A stretch of 64,000 bases of DNA from Candidatus Gastranaerophilales bacterium (GCA_910587375.1 CAJULR010000002.1:1-64000); one strand, 5' to 3'; shown: positions 1-9,231, counted from the first letter of the stretch. Notes: a model not told the origin generated them from the sequence alone. Numbers and translations: made by a program.

Positions 1-1
1 A

Positions 2-1414
2 TTATTAACAATAATAATTTGCACACTTGTCTTTGCAGGCAGCTTTTTAAGCCCCGCAGACGCCAAAAAAGCAAACAAGGTCCCTAAAAAAGAAAATGCA
101 ACCGTTCAATATTTAAACCTCGAATGGTGGGAAACATTTAACGACCCGCTTTTGAGCAACTATCTTCAAAAGCTTTTTGAAAATAACCATGACTTAAAAA
201 TCGCAGGGCTTAGAATTAAAGAAGAAGAACAGCTTGTAAAACAAAGCATTGCAAACGAACTTCCAAGCATTCAAATGGTTGGAAACATTGAAAGAACAAT
301 GCGGGGCGCAAGAGAACAGTTCGGCAAAGATATGGTCATTCCACATTATTCACAAACAAATATCATGTTTCCTCTAAGCGCAAGCTATGAACTCGATATC
401 TGGGGAATAAACAGAAACAAAACAAAAAGCGCTAAAAAGGATTTAGACATTGTAAAAGAAGAAGAGCGCGCAGCATATATCAACATCACATCAAGCTTTG
501 CTTCAATGTATTTTAACCTTTTAAAGTGCGATAAATTAATCCAAATTCAAAAAGAACTTTTAAGCTTGCAAGAAAACCTTGAAAGACTGACAGAGAAAAA
601 ATATAAATACGGAAAATGTTCAATTGATGAACTTTTAGCAGAACAAAAAAATTTAAAATACATAAAAGAAGAATTGGACACCCTAAAAAAAGAAAGAACA
701 ATTCTTGAAAATGGGCTAAAGACAATGCTTGCAGACAGTGGCGTTCAGGAAATTCAAAATATGGCAGAGCTTGAAATTCCAAACATTAAAATTCCAAACT
801 CCATTCCCTCTGAAATCATTGAAAACCGGCCTGATTATACAATTGCAGAAAATTACCTTGAAAAAACAGGGATTGATGTAAAAATTGCAAAAAGAAACCT
901 TTTGCCAAGGTTTATAATCTTTGGACAATTTGGCTTTAACGCATACGGGCTTTCATCCCTTTTTAACAGCGAAGGCATTCTTGCAGCCCTTGGGGTAACG
1001 CCCGCTATTGACATATTTTCAGGCGGAAGGAAACTTGCATATTTAAAATTCAACAAATATAAATTTGAAGAAGCCGGAGAATATTACAGAAAGACAATTT
1101 TAACCTCTCTTGAAGATGTAAATAATTCCCTAATTATATCAAAAACAAACACTGAAAACCTTGAAAATGCAAACGAAAGGCTTCACCTTGAAAACATTAA
1201 TTTTCAAAACGAAAGCAAAAAATTTAAAGCAGGTGCCTCTACAAAGCTTGATAAAATAAGGGCACAAGAAGCCCTTTTAGCAAGCAAAAAAGAAGTTATA
1301 TCTTATGAAATAAACAATTTAATTTCAGCCATAAATCTTTATAAAAGCACCGGCGGACAAAACCTTTATAAAATTCCCGCGACAGAACCTATAACGGAAA
1401 CAGAAAATATCTAA
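2..1414 (+). CDS. Outer membrane efflux protein, TolC/NodT family (5' end outside window)
   Basis: The reading frame is open from the left edge, so the start codon lies upstream; the first ATG/TTG inside the window (152) is internal. The visible N-terminus reads as the hydrophobic part of a signal peptide ending in a PADA-type signal peptidase I site, followed by WWETFNDPLL, the typical first motif of NodT/TolC-family outer membrane factors. The rest is long amphipathic, coiled-coil-rich sequence in two similar halves with an FSGG motif, as expected for the periplasmic tunnel and barrel of the efflux duct. It would pair with an inner-membrane pump and adaptor encoded to the left. No lipobox cysteine is visible, unlike many NodT members. 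Confidence 0.85.
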   Translation, partial: LLTIIICTLVFAGSFLSPADAKKANKVPKKENATVQYLNLEWWETFNDPLLSNYLQKLFENNHDLKIAGLRIKEEEQLVKQSIANELPSIQMVGNIERTMRGAREQFGKDMVIPHYSQTNIMFPLSASYELDIWGINRNKTKSAKKDLDIVKEEERAAYINITSSFASMYFNLLKCDKLIQIQKELLSLQENLERLTEKKYKYGKCSIDELLAEQKNLKYIKEELDTLKKERTILENGLKTMLADSGVQEIQNMAELEIPNIKIPNSIPSEIIENRPDYTIAENYLEKTGIDVKIAKRNLLPRFIIFGQFGFNAYGLSSLFNSEGILAALGVTPAIDIFSGGRKLAYLKFNKYKFEEAGEYYRKTILTSLEDVNNSLIISKTNTENLENANERLHLENINFQNESKKFKAGASTKLDKIRAQEALLASKKEVISYEINNLISAINLYKSTGGQNLYKIPATEPITETENI

Positions 1415-1476
1415 GCTTAAGGGCCAAGATTTAAGGACGCCATATCCTAGGCACAAACCGGTTTTTAGAATAAAAA

Positions 1477-1500
1477 AAACGGCTTATAATTAAGCCGTTT
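1477..1500. terminator. 10-bp perfect hairpin terminator after the efflux gene
   Basis: AAACGGCTTA and TAAGCCGTTT pair perfectly around a TAAT loop. A run of eight A lies on the left side, so the hairpin has a proper U tract for leftward transcripts; for the rightward efflux mRNA the T tract is short (GTTT). Confidence 0.6.
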
Positions 1501-2090
1501 GGAAATACTTGTTACGTAATTCCTCGTGTGTGAAGTGAAGGTTAGTGTGTGTTTTGGTTAGAATGTGTGTGAATAATATCTTATAATCTTGTTTTAAGTT
1601 TTGCTCTTTCCTAAAAAATAAATCTTTAATCGGTCCTTGTACATATATAAAGTATATACGTTTTCAATAATTGCCCGTTTTTACAAAACACTTTACATTT
1701 GTTTACATAAAAAACTAAGGTCCTTACGTAATGAGGGAAATTTCGGTTTTTATCAGGCATTTTTTATTAAGAAATGTTAAGCAAACATTCAAATTTGAAA
1801 ACTCATCTTAACATTTCTTTATAATACACTTGTAAATTTAAAACCAAGATGATATATTAAGTATATATCTTATATATCAATTCCTCTCTATCTTTGTATT
1901 CCTAAATTCATTTTAAAATCTTTAGTCGTTGCAAATAAAAAAGAAAAGCCTTTAAATTAAAGGCGCAAGTTCCGTATGCAAAAGAAGCATTCAAAGGGCT
2001 TAATTTGTGTTGCAAAAGCAGCCAAAGGCGGGCCCAAAAGCCATCGCAAAAACAAAAACGTGTGTAAAAAGTGTCAAGGAGAAAAGATTT
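1501..2090 (+). promoter_or_regulatory. Long non-coding leader region of the sigma factor gene
   Basis: No convincing ORF is present. The region holds three GTGTGTG blocks (1526, 1545 and 1565), a TATAAT at 1582-1587, and a 13-bp perfect inverted repeat AAGAAATGTTAAG at 1769-1781 matched at 1807-1819. The loop of that repeat contains the palindrome TTCAAATTTGAA (1788-1799), and a second TATAAT follows at 1820-1825. A GCCTTT/AAAGGC hairpin at 1948-1964 lies behind an A tract. Either TATAAT could drive the sigma gene with a 260-500 nt leader. The layout suggests regulated expression, but the element is not a family I recognise. Confidence 0.45.
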
Positions 2091-2993
2091 ATGAAAAACG
2101 CTCGCTCATTAAATTTTAAAACAAGACAAACAAACTCCCTATTTAATTCAAACCTTGCAATTGATGAATCTTTAAGTTTCTACGTTAAAAGGGTTTCGAA
2201 ATTTCCCGTTTTAACAGCAACTGAAGAAAAAGAGCTTGCAAGGCTTTCAGCACTTGGAAACGAGAATGCCAAGAAAAAATTAACCCAAAGTAATTTAAGG
2301 CTTGTTGTAAACATTGCAAGAAAATCAATCCACGCATCGGGTCTTTCAATGTTTGATTTAATTCAGGAAGGAAACCTTGGGCTTATGGCGGCGGTTGATA
2401 AATTCAACTGGAAATTAGGGTATAAATTTTCAACCTATGCCACCTGGTGGATTAAACAGGCAATGTTTAAAGCAATTTCAGAACAATCCCACTGTATGAA
2501 AATTCCTGTTTATATTCAAGAAACTTTGTCTAAATATAAAAAGATTAAGCATTCTTTAGAACAAAAGTACAATTGCAGCATAAAGCCTTCTGTTGTAGCA
2601 AACAAAATGGGAATTTCAGAAGAAAAAATTGATACGTTCCTTGGTGCATACACAAAAGCACTTTCTTTGGAAGCAAGCATGGATTCAAACGAAGAAAATC
2701 AGATGACATTATCTGAAATTATTGAAGATGTGAAACAAAATGTTGAAAAAACAATTGAATATGAAGATTTAAAACATGATATAAAAATTGCCCTAAACTC
2801 TTTAAAGGACAGAGAAAAAGAAGTTATAACCCTAAGATTTGGCCTTAAAGGCGAAGCCAAAAAAACACTTGAAGAAATTGGAAATATGTATGGCGTTACA
2901 AAAGAATGCATAAGGCAAATGGAAAAACGCGCAATAAGAAAAATTCACTCTTCATCCGCAGCACGCGAATTACTCTCCTGTTATGTATTTTAG
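2091..2993 (+). CDS. RNA polymerase sigma factor, sigma-70 family (group 2 / RpoD-like)
   Basis: A 300-residue sigma-70 protein that directs core RNA polymerase to promoters. Region 1.2 is near residues 25-55 and region 2 near 75-145, including NLRLVVNIARK, DLIQEGNLGLM and the -10 reading stretch FSTYATWWIKQAM. Region 3 follows, and region 4 near 240-290 carries LKDREKEVITLRFGL and a helix-turn-helix ending CIRQMEKRAIRKI. There is no long region 1.1, which fits a group-2 primary-like factor rather than the housekeeping one. The reading frame extends upstream to a GTG at 2007, but AAGGAG nine bases before ATG 2091 makes 2091 the better start. It is monocistronic behind a 590-base leader. Confidence 0.9.
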   Translation: MKNARSLNFKTRQTNSLFNSNLAIDESLSFYVKRVSKFPVLTATEEKELARLSALGNENAKKKLTQSNLRLVVNIARKSIHASGLSMFDLIQEGNLGLMAAVDKFNWKLGYKFSTYATWWIKQAMFKAISEQSHCMKIPVYIQETLSKYKKIKHSLEQKYNCSIKPSVVANKMGISEEKIDTFLGAYTKALSLEASMDSNEENQMTLSEIIEDVKQNVEKTIEYEDLKHDIKIALNSLKDREKEVITLRFGLKGEAKKTLEEIGNMYGVTKECIRQMEKRAIRKIHSSSAARELLSCYVF

Positions 2994-3058
2994 CTAATTG
3001 CATTGTAATTTAAAACTTTGCATTCAAATTACTACAACTTAAAAAGAACGTGCTTTTC

Positions 3059-3766
3059 CTACGTGGAAACACCTTTCCTTAAAATATAATATTTTGGATG
3101 ATATGTTAATTCCACCCCGTTAGAATCTGAAAAATGCTTTAAATATTCTTCCCTAAATTCTTCATATTTCTTTTTTGTCCAAAGACAGTTGGCGCTTGTG
3201 CCAACACCGGTTAATTTTATATGCTCCAAAATCTTTTGCACACTTTCAAAATACAGGGTTTCAAGCTCTTCTTCAAAATAGAGAATTTCAAACCCTGTTT
3301 TTTCTATAACAAAATCGAAATTTTCATACCTTAAGCCAAAGCCTGTTATATCCTTTATTTGAGAAAAATTTTCTTCCCCAAATGTTGTAAATGCAAGAAT
3401 TCCACAAGGCGCCATAAGCCCGTTAAGTTTTGAAAAAAGTTTTTCTTTATCGTCAATCCACTGAAAAACCGCATTAGACATTATTAAATCAAATTTTTCA
3501 TCAATTTTAATGTCTAAAATATCGCCCTTATAATATTTAAAAGGCTTAACATTTGTAAAATTTTCCGTTAAATCGTTCAAAAAAAGTTTCTTAAACTTTA
3601 TACAAGATAAAATTTCGTCCGTTAAAAAACCAGTTCCTGCGCCGATTTCAAGAACATTTTGAAATTCTTCACCAAATTTCACGGTTTCATATGCAAGCTT
3701 TTTTGCCATTTTTCCTTGTATAATGGCATTTTTTCTATATGTATCTTTTGCTTTGATAAAATTCAT
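3059..3766 (-). CDS. bioC: Malonyl-ACP O-methyltransferase-like protein
   Basis: A 235-residue class I SAM-dependent methyltransferase. Motif I is VLEIGAGTGFLT near residue 39, and FDLIMSNAVFQWID matches motif IV/post-IV of the BioC group. BioC methylates malonyl-ACP so that fatty acid synthesis can build the pimeloyl chain for biotin. The gene lies 44 bases downstream of a BioG-type esterase on the same strand, the usual bioG-bioC pairing, which strongly supports the assignment over other small methyltransferases. No later biotin genes (bioF, A, D, B) are in the window. Confidence 0.8.
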   Translation of the reverse strand: MNFIKAKDTYRKNAIIQGKMAKKLAYETVKFGEEFQNVLEIGAGTGFLTDEILSCIKFKKLFLNDLTENFTNVKPFKYYKGDILDIKIDEKFDLIMSNAVFQWIDDKEKLFSKLNGLMAPCGILAFTTFGEENFSQIKDITGFGLRYENFDFVIEKTGFEILYFEEELETLYFESVQKILEHIKLTGVGTSANCLWTKKKYEEFREEYLKHFSDSNGVELTYHPKYYILRKGVST

Positions 3767-3810
3767 TCGATTTTCTTAAATCCTTTTGGCTCGCTTTTAA
3801 ACTCAATCCT

Positions 3811-4476
3811 CTACAATTCTAAAATCTTATCAAACGTTTCAAATTCAAAGAAAGGAAAATGCCCTGTTTCTAAAATCAGCTTATGTGGATGGTTTTCAAA
3901 AAAGGCCTCCTGCGCCCTGAATGGAAAAATTTTATCATTTTTGGTTAAAATCACAGTGTCAAACTGAAACCCATCTTCCATCTGGCACTCGCCACTTTTT
4001 GCCTTAATATTTAAAAGTTCTTCTCTTAAATTTTCCAAAGTTCTTTCTGCATGTTTTATTTCAACCCCATTGCCGCAGTTTGCATACATGTTTTTTTCAA
4101 AGTTTAAAATCGTCTGCACACTTAGGGCATTCAACATAATATTGTAAACCTTGGGGTTTATCCCGAAAACTGAATGAACCGGGCAGAAAGTGCCCGAAAT
4201 TCCAACGCTTTTATTAATATTTGAAGGCAAACTTTTTGAAAGAAACGCTTCATTCATTGCCCAAACCCCGTAAGAATAGGCAATAGCGTTAATTTCAGCG
4301 TATGGTGTAAAATCAAAATATCTTAATTCTTCAAAATCCATCTTTGAATAATCGTTTATAAAAAGAATATCAGATGTTTTTGTGTCGAATGCTTCAAAAC
4401 AGTTATAATCCGTATAAAACCCGCCAAAGAAAATTAAAAGCCTTGTCTTATCGTGGTTTATATGGTTAAATCTCAT
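3811..4476 (-). CDS. bioG: Pimeloyl-ACP methyl ester esterase, BioG type (DUF452)
   Basis: A 221-residue alpha/beta-hydrolase-like protein of the BioG/DUF452 family, which frees pimeloyl-ACP from its methyl ester. Visible landmarks are FFGGFYTDYNCF near residue 16, the nucleophile segment AYSYGVWAMN near 67, and the C-terminal histidine in ETGHFPFFEF. The start at 4476 is preceded by GAGGAAAA. It is the first gene of a leftward bioG-bioC operon, divergent from the TPR gene at 4601. Confidence 0.8.
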   Translation of the reverse strand: MRFNHINHDKTRLLIFFGGFYTDYNCFEAFDTKTSDILFINDYSKMDFEELRYFDFTPYAEINAIAYSYGVWAMNEAFLSKSLPSNINKSVGISGTFCPVHSVFGINPKVYNIMLNALSVQTILNFEKNMYANCGNGVEIKHAERTLENLREELLNIKAKSGECQMEDGFQFDTVILTKNDKIFPFRAQEAFFENHPHKLILETGHFPFFEFETFDKILEL

Positions 4477-4555
4477 AAAATTTTCCTCTTTTTTATTTAA
4501 CTAAATTATACCAAAAACCATAGGTAAAGATTATAAGATAAAATTCAGGTTGTAG

Positions 4556-4561
4556 TATAAT
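4556..4561 (+). promoter_or_regulatory. TATAAT -10 element upstream of the TPR gene
   Basis: A consensus TATAAT preceded by TG-like context, 40 bases before ATG 4601. No good -35 is seen. It lies in the 124-base divergent gap shared with bioG. Confidence 0.4.
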
Positions 4562-4600
4562 TACAAGGTGTCTTTAAAATTTTAGACAAAGGAAGAAAAA

Positions 4601-6775
4601 ATGAGAACCAATAAAAAATACTTAGCTTCATTTCTTTTAACTTCTATGATGATAACCGCCTTAAGCACCGCCCCAAAGGCATTTTCACAAGAAGGCGCAG
4701 ACATTAAAGAAAGATACAATATTTATTATAATAATGCTGTCACTTTGTTTAAAGACAAAAAATACACACAGGCAATTAATGAATTTAAAAAGGTTTTGAG
4801 GTTTGTACCGTATGACACAAATGTAAATAATGCCTTATATACGGCATATCTTGCAAGGGCTGAATATTACCTCACCACGGAAAAACAGCCCAAAAAAGCA
4901 ATTAACGATTTAAAATCTGCCCTTTTTTATATGAAATACTGGCTTGAAGGAAATAAAGCCGCAGACATAAGCAAAATTTCGGCAACAGAAACCAAACTGA
5001 ACGGACTTTTAAAGTCTTATGAAAATTTAGGAACTGACGCAAAATTTAACAATGCCAAAAATCTAAGAGCCCAGGGGGAAATGGCGGCAGCAGGGTATGA
5101 TTTAAATGTTTTAAAAGCTGCGGGTGGAAAATACGCTTATGACACAGCATACACGCTTTCTGATATCTATAAAAGCTTAAACAACGAACAGATGGCAATT
5201 GAAAACATTCGAACCGCAGTAAAATTGAAGCCTGAAAATGCAATGGCACATTATAAATATGCCCTTATTTTAGATGACATTAAAAACTTTGACGCAGCAA
5301 ACGATGAATACTCTCTCGCCTTTAAAAATTCAGATAATTCGCCGGAAGTGCAAGAGGCACTTAAAAACCTTTGGACAGCAAGGGCTGCAACAAACTCAAA
5401 AGACGCAGAAGCTTTAATTAACCTGGGTGCACTTTATCAAAAACAAAAACAATACGATTTAGCGCGCGCCCAATATATTAAAGCTCAGGATATAAACCCA
5501 AATAACCCGGTTGTGCTTACAAACCTGGCCTCATTATATTTAGAAACCAAAAATTATCAAGGCGCGCTTGATATATATAATATGATGTTACAAAAAAACC
5601 CGAATGACCTAAAACCCTTGTTCTATAAGGCTGACGCCTATAAAAAATTAGGAGATTATACAAACGCAATTGCAGAGTATAAAAAGGTGTTAAAAATTCA
5701 AAGCGACAACATTGACGCTAAAAACGGCATAAATTCCATAGTATCAAGCCTTTCTGGCGAAAACCTTACAGCATATTTAAAAGAAGACGCGCTCAATAAC
5801 CCTTACGACTACGATAAGCAGTTTAATTATGCCTACGAGCTTCATAAAAATAAAAGTTATCAAGAAGCCATTCAATATTACAAAAAAGCAATTGCACTAA
5901 ACCCAAAAATGCCCGAACCTTATATTAACATTGCGCAAATTTACAGACTTCAAAATGATACAATCCATGCAAACGCGGCAATAAGCCATGGGCTTTCAAA
6001 CATCCCGAATAACAAAGAGCTTCTTTCGATGAAAAACGACATTCAAACAGAAGAAGCCGGAAATTTATATAACTCTGCGGTTAAATATTTTAACGCAGGA
6101 GATTTTAAAACAGCGCTTGAAAATTATTTAAAAATTAAAATTCAAACCCCCGAAGTGTTATATTCTATAGCTTCTTGCTATTTTGAATTAAATGACAACG
6201 AAAAGGCAATTGAATATTTTAAGCGAGTACTTGAAAAAACGCCAAAAGACACAAAAGCAATGTATTTTATTGCAAATTCTTATGTAAACCTTCAAAACAC
6301 ACCTGCTGCAATAGAATATTTAAACAAAATTCTTGCGCTTGAACCAAACAATCAAGACGCAAAAACCGCTCTTGCAAGCTTAAAACAAGGAAGCGAGGGT
6401 AAAGACCTCGATATGGCAATAAGTTTTTATGAAAAGAAAAATTACCCTGAATGCATGACGCTTTTAGATAAAATTTTAACTTCAAACCCTAAAAATGCTT
6501 ACGCGCATTATTACAAAGGCGCTGTGCTTGAAGACACAAAAAACACAGATGGTGCCATTGAAGAATACAAAAAGGCAATAAGTGCAGATTCAAACTTTTC
6601 TCTTGCCTATTATATGCTCGCAGTAGCACTTGATACAAAAGAAAAATACAATGAAGCTGTTCCGTATTACGATAAATATTTAGCCTTAAAATCCGCTGAC
6701 GGCACGGAAGACGATTATACAAAATATGTAAAATCAAGATTAAAAGAATTAAAAGATTATTTGGGGCAAAAATAG
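4601..6775 (+). CDS. Exported tetratricopeptide repeat protein
   Basis: A 724-residue protein with a cleavable signal peptide (MRTNKKYL then a hydrophobic core ending KAFSQ), so it is exported. The mature part is almost entirely TPR units of 34 residues, with repeated patterns such as AINLGALYQKQKQYDLA and PYINIAQIYRLQ. There are roughly 14-16 units, interrupted near residues 380-400. TPR arrays scaffold protein complexes; the partner is unknown. AAGGAAG precedes the ATG by seven bases. The gene is followed 58 bases later by dus, so they may be co-transcribed without a functional link. Confidence 0.8.
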   Translation: MRTNKKYLASFLLTSMMITALSTAPKAFSQEGADIKERYNIYYNNAVTLFKDKKYTQAINEFKKVLRFVPYDTNVNNALYTAYLARAEYYLTTEKQPKKAINDLKSALFYMKYWLEGNKAADISKISATETKLNGLLKSYENLGTDAKFNNAKNLRAQGEMAAAGYDLNVLKAAGGKYAYDTAYTLSDIYKSLNNEQMAIENIRTAVKLKPENAMAHYKYALILDDIKNFDAANDEYSLAFKNSDNSPEVQEALKNLWTARAATNSKDAEALINLGALYQKQKQYDLARAQYIKAQDINPNNPVVLTNLASLYLETKNYQGALDIYNMMLQKNPNDLKPLFYKADAYKKLGDYTNAIAEYKKVLKIQSDNIDAKNGINSIVSSLSGENLTAYLKEDALNNPYDYDKQFNYAYELHKNKSYQEAIQYYKKAIALNPKMPEPYINIAQIYRLQNDTIHANAAISHGLSNIPNNKELLSMKNDIQTEEAGNLYNSAVKYFNAGDFKTALENYLKIKIQTPEVLYSIASCYFELNDNEKAIEYFKRVLEKTPKDTKAMYFIANSYVNLQNTPAAIEYLNKILALEPNNQDAKTALASLKQGSEGKDLDMAISFYEKKNYPECMTLLDKILTSNPKNAYAHYYKGAVLEDTKNTDGAIEEYKKAISADSNFSLAYYMLAVALDTKEKYNEAVPYYDKYLALKSADGTEDDYTKYVKSRLKELKDYLGQK

Positions 6776-6833
6776 CCGCTGCCTGTATTGCGGGCCCGGA
6801 TTACAGGAATTTAAAACAAACACAAAGGAAGAG

Positions 6834-7793
6834 ATGAAAAAAGATTTTGACATTAAAAATATAAAGGTAATTCAGGCGCCTTTGGCCGGGATTTCAGACA
6901 TTGTATACCGAAACCTTGTGAGGTGCTATGGTTCTAAATGCCTTCTTTCAACCGAAATGCTGTCCTCAGAAGCCCTAAAAAACGTTCCAAACCCAAAAAT
7001 TGCCGATTTTAAGGAAGATGAATATCCTTTATCTTTTCAAATTGTCGGCCATAAGCCAGATTTAATGGTAAATGCGGCAAAACTTTTAGAAAAACGGGCA
7101 AGCGTTATTGATATAAATTGCGGCTGCCCTGTAAACAAGGTTGTAAAATCAAATGATGGCTCCGGGCTTATGAGAACACCGGAGCTTGCCTATGAAATAG
7201 CCTCTGCCGTAAAAGAAAATATAAATATCCCAATGAGTGTCAAATTCAGGCTTGGATGGAATATGGAGCATAAAAATTTTATAGAATTTGGAAAATTAAT
7301 GCAAAAAGCGGGGGCGAATTTTGTCACACTCCATGGAAGGTGTAGAAGCCAATTGTATTCAGGAGTTTCAGATTGGGCCTCTATAGCAGAGCTTAAAAAA
7401 GAACTCGATATTCCTGTTTTTGCAAACGGGGACATTAAAACCGTGGAAGATGCGATAAAATGCCTGGAAATTACAAAAGCAGACGGCGTTTCAATCGGAA
7501 GAGGAATTATGGGAGATTTCACTCTGCCTTTTAGGACTGAACATTTCTTTAAAACCGGCGAAATTTTGCCCGAACCTGAATTGGATGAAAAAATCGATAT
7601 GCTAATTAAACACATTGAAGATGAAATTGAGCTTCGGGGTGAAGTTAACGGCATAAAATTTATGAGAAAATTTTACGGTTTTTATATATCAAAGGTAAAA
7701 AATGCGTCAAAATACAGACAGGTTTTAGTGACACTTGAAAGTTATAAAGAAGTAAAGAAGGCACTTTATGACATACTTTGTTTACATGCTTGA
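6834..7793 (+). CDS. dus: tRNA-dihydrouridine synthase
   Basis: A 319-residue FMN-dependent Dus-family enzyme that reduces uridine to dihydrouridine in tRNA D-loops. Diagnostic segments are VIQAPLAGISDIVYR at the N-terminus, FQIVGHKP, INCGCPVNKV containing the catalytic cysteine near residue 97, VKFRLGW, LHGRCRSQLYSG, and the FMN phosphate-binding FANGDI and VSIGRGIMG. Length matches the DusB-like branch. The start follows AAGGAAG closely. Its last 26 bases overlap the next gene. Confidence 0.9.
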   Translation: MKKDFDIKNIKVIQAPLAGISDIVYRNLVRCYGSKCLLSTEMLSSEALKNVPNPKIADFKEDEYPLSFQIVGHKPDLMVNAAKLLEKRASVIDINCGCPVNKVVKSNDGSGLMRTPELAYEIASAVKENINIPMSVKFRLGWNMEHKNFIEFGKLMQKAGANFVTLHGRCRSQLYSGVSDWASIAELKKELDIPVFANGDIKTVEDAIKCLEITKADGVSIGRGIMGDFTLPFRTEHFFKTGEILPEPELDEKIDMLIKHIEDEIELRGEVNGIKFMRKFYGFYISKVKNASKYRQVLVTLESYKEVKKALYDILCLHA

Positions 7794-8067
7794 AACGCAA
7801 AGGGGAACAATTTACACAGGAATTACAACCGATGTTCAAAGACGATATAAGGAACATCTTGAAGGTCTGCACAAAAAAGGAGCCAAAGGCGCAAAATACA
7901 CAAACGCAAATAAGCCCGTAAAGCTTCTGTACAAAAAAGAATACGAAACAAAATCGGAAGCACTAAAAGAAGAGTACAGAATAAAGCAGCTCACAAGAGG
8001 GCAAAAGCTTTTGATGACAAAAGACACAGACCCCTTGCCAAAAATTACACAAGAACAATTATCTTAG
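7768..8067 (+). CDS. GIY-YIG domain protein, YhbQ/UPF0213-like
   Basis: A 99-residue single-domain protein. The GIY-YIG core shows as YFVYMLET followed by IYTGITTDVQRRYKEH, with the conserved Tyr pairs, Arg and His, and a downstream Glu. Stand-alone members of this size occur widely in bacteria and are presumed nucleases of unclear role. It overlaps dus by 26 bases in another frame, so translational coupling is likely. The C-terminal 25 residues are polar. Confidence 0.8.
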   Translation: MTYFVYMLETQRGTIYTGITTDVQRRYKEHLEGLHKKGAKGAKYTNANKPVKLLYKKEYETKSEALKEEYRIKQLTRGQKLLMTKDTDPLPKITQEQLS

Positions 8068-8143
8068 CAAATCACCTTTTAGGGTAATGTTAAAACTTGG
8101 CCATATTAAATAAAATTAAAAACAAGGTCAAAGCAAAAGGAAT

Positions 8144-8170
8144 AAAAAAAAGGGAGTTTTCAAAACCCCC
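8144..8170 (-). terminator. Rho-independent terminator of cobO
   Basis: On the minus strand a GGGGGTTTT/AAAACTCCC hairpin is followed directly by eight T (plus-strand A run at 8144-8151). It stands about 90 bases after the cobO stop. Confidence 0.75.
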
Positions 8171-8261
8171 ATTTCCCCATTAAAATCTTTTTCATCACTT
8201 CATTTGAATACATTGTAACATAAAAAACTTATGCTGCAAACTTTTTGTACTCAATTTTCCT

Positions 8262-8795
8262 CTAATACTCTATGCCTCTTCTGGCCATAACTCCTATATC
8301 AAAATAGTGCTTAACAGGCTGCATTTCAGTAACAAGGTGAGCCATAGCAACAAGTTCCTGATGAGCTCTTCTTCCTGTTAAAACTATCTCTAAGCTTCTT
8401 GGTTTGTTTAATAGTGCATTTTTAACGTCTTGAACCTTTATCATGCCAAGGTCAATACAAACATTAATTTCATCTAAAATAATAAGTCCGTATTTGCCGC
8501 TTGCAATTGCATTCTTAGCAAATTCCCAGCCTTTTTTGGATTCTTTATAATCATCCATATTTAAATTATGGGAATAACAAACTCTGTCTAAACCAAACTG
8601 AACAACTTCAAGGTTGTCTGCAAAACGTCCGGAGGATGCGATTTCACCATATGTTGTACCCTTATCACCCTTTGCAAATTGAATAATTAAGACCTTCCAG
8701 CCATGGCCTAATGCCCTGAGAGCCAAGCCTAAACTGGCTGTCGTTTTACCCTTTCCGTCTCCTGTGTAAATTTGAATGTATCCGTTTTCTAACAC
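8262..8795 (-). CDS. cobO: Cob(I)yrinic acid a,c-diamide adenosyltransferase
   Basis: A 177-residue CobO/CobA/BtuR-type enzyme that transfers adenosyl from ATP to the cobalt of corrinoids. The P-loop variant GDGKGKTTASLGLALRA lies at residues 10-26, the Walker-B-like LIILDEINVCIDLG near 97-110, and the family VLTGRRAH near 137. The start is GTG at 8795 with GGAGG six bases upstream. It stands alone here, with no cobalamin-synthesis neighbours and no recognisable cobalamin riboswitch, so a salvage role is plausible. Confidence 0.9.
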   Translation of the reverse strand: MLENGYIQIYTGDGKGKTTASLGLALRALGHGWKVLIIQFAKGDKGTTYGEIASSGRFADNLEVVQFGLDRVCYSHNLNMDDYKESKKGWEFAKNAIASGKYGLIILDEINVCIDLGMIKVQDVKNALLNKPRSLEIVLTGRRAHQELVAMAHLVTEMQPVKHYFDIGVMARRGIEY

Positions 8796-8811
8796 GTTTC
8801 CTCCAACAAAG

Positions 8812-8827
8812 GAACAATTAATTGTTC
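8812..8827. promoter_or_regulatory. Perfect 16-bp palindrome in the cobO leader
   Basis: GAACAATTAATTGTTC is fully self-complementary and lies 17 bases upstream of the cobO start codon, where an operator or a leader hairpin would act. The binding protein is unknown. Confidence 0.4.
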
Positions 8828-9168
8828 TTCTAACACTATCTATAGTAAACTAAAAGGCTAATAAAAGGCAATTGATAATTAAAAAACTTTATCTAACTTT
8901 AGTATTTTACACTTGTAGAATACCGATTTAATCCTGTTTTTGGTGTATTTAACATACAGCAAACAAATTTTACAATTACAATTCTTCAACATTCTTAATG
9001 AATACTTGAAACCTTGAAGTCATGGTAAAACTACCCTGATTTAAATAAATAATCAGGTTAAATTTTATTAAGCTATTTGTTGACTATTTTTAACAAAAAA
9101 TCCCCATTTTCCATGCTTTATTTTCTTTTTTAAACCGGTTCAGCATGCCAAAAAAATATTTTAAAACA
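8828..9168. other. Gene-free spacer between cobO and the prepilin-like gene
   Basis: About 340 AT-rich bases without a supportable ORF. The only structure seen is a 7-bp inverted repeat CCTGATT/AATCAGG at 9035-9057. The left part should hold the cobO promoter; no clear -35/-10 pair was identified. Confidence 0.4.
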
Positions 9169-9203
9169 TTTGAAGCCCGCAAATAAAAATGCAGAGCTTC
9201 AAA
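9169..9203 (-). terminator. Hairpin after the prepilin-like gene
   Basis: TTTGAAGC pairs with GCTTCAAA, with an additional inner GCA/TGC pair. On the minus strand the arm is followed by T-rich sequence. It lies about 30 bases beyond the stop of the gene ending at 9232. Confidence 0.5.
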
Positions 9204-9231
9204 CAGATATTAATCAAATATAAAAACTAAA

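Noticed and set aside
8796..9231. Cobalamin riboswitch upstream of cobO
   Set aside because: The conserved B12-box and junction motifs are not visible; only a short palindrome and one 7-bp dyad are seen.
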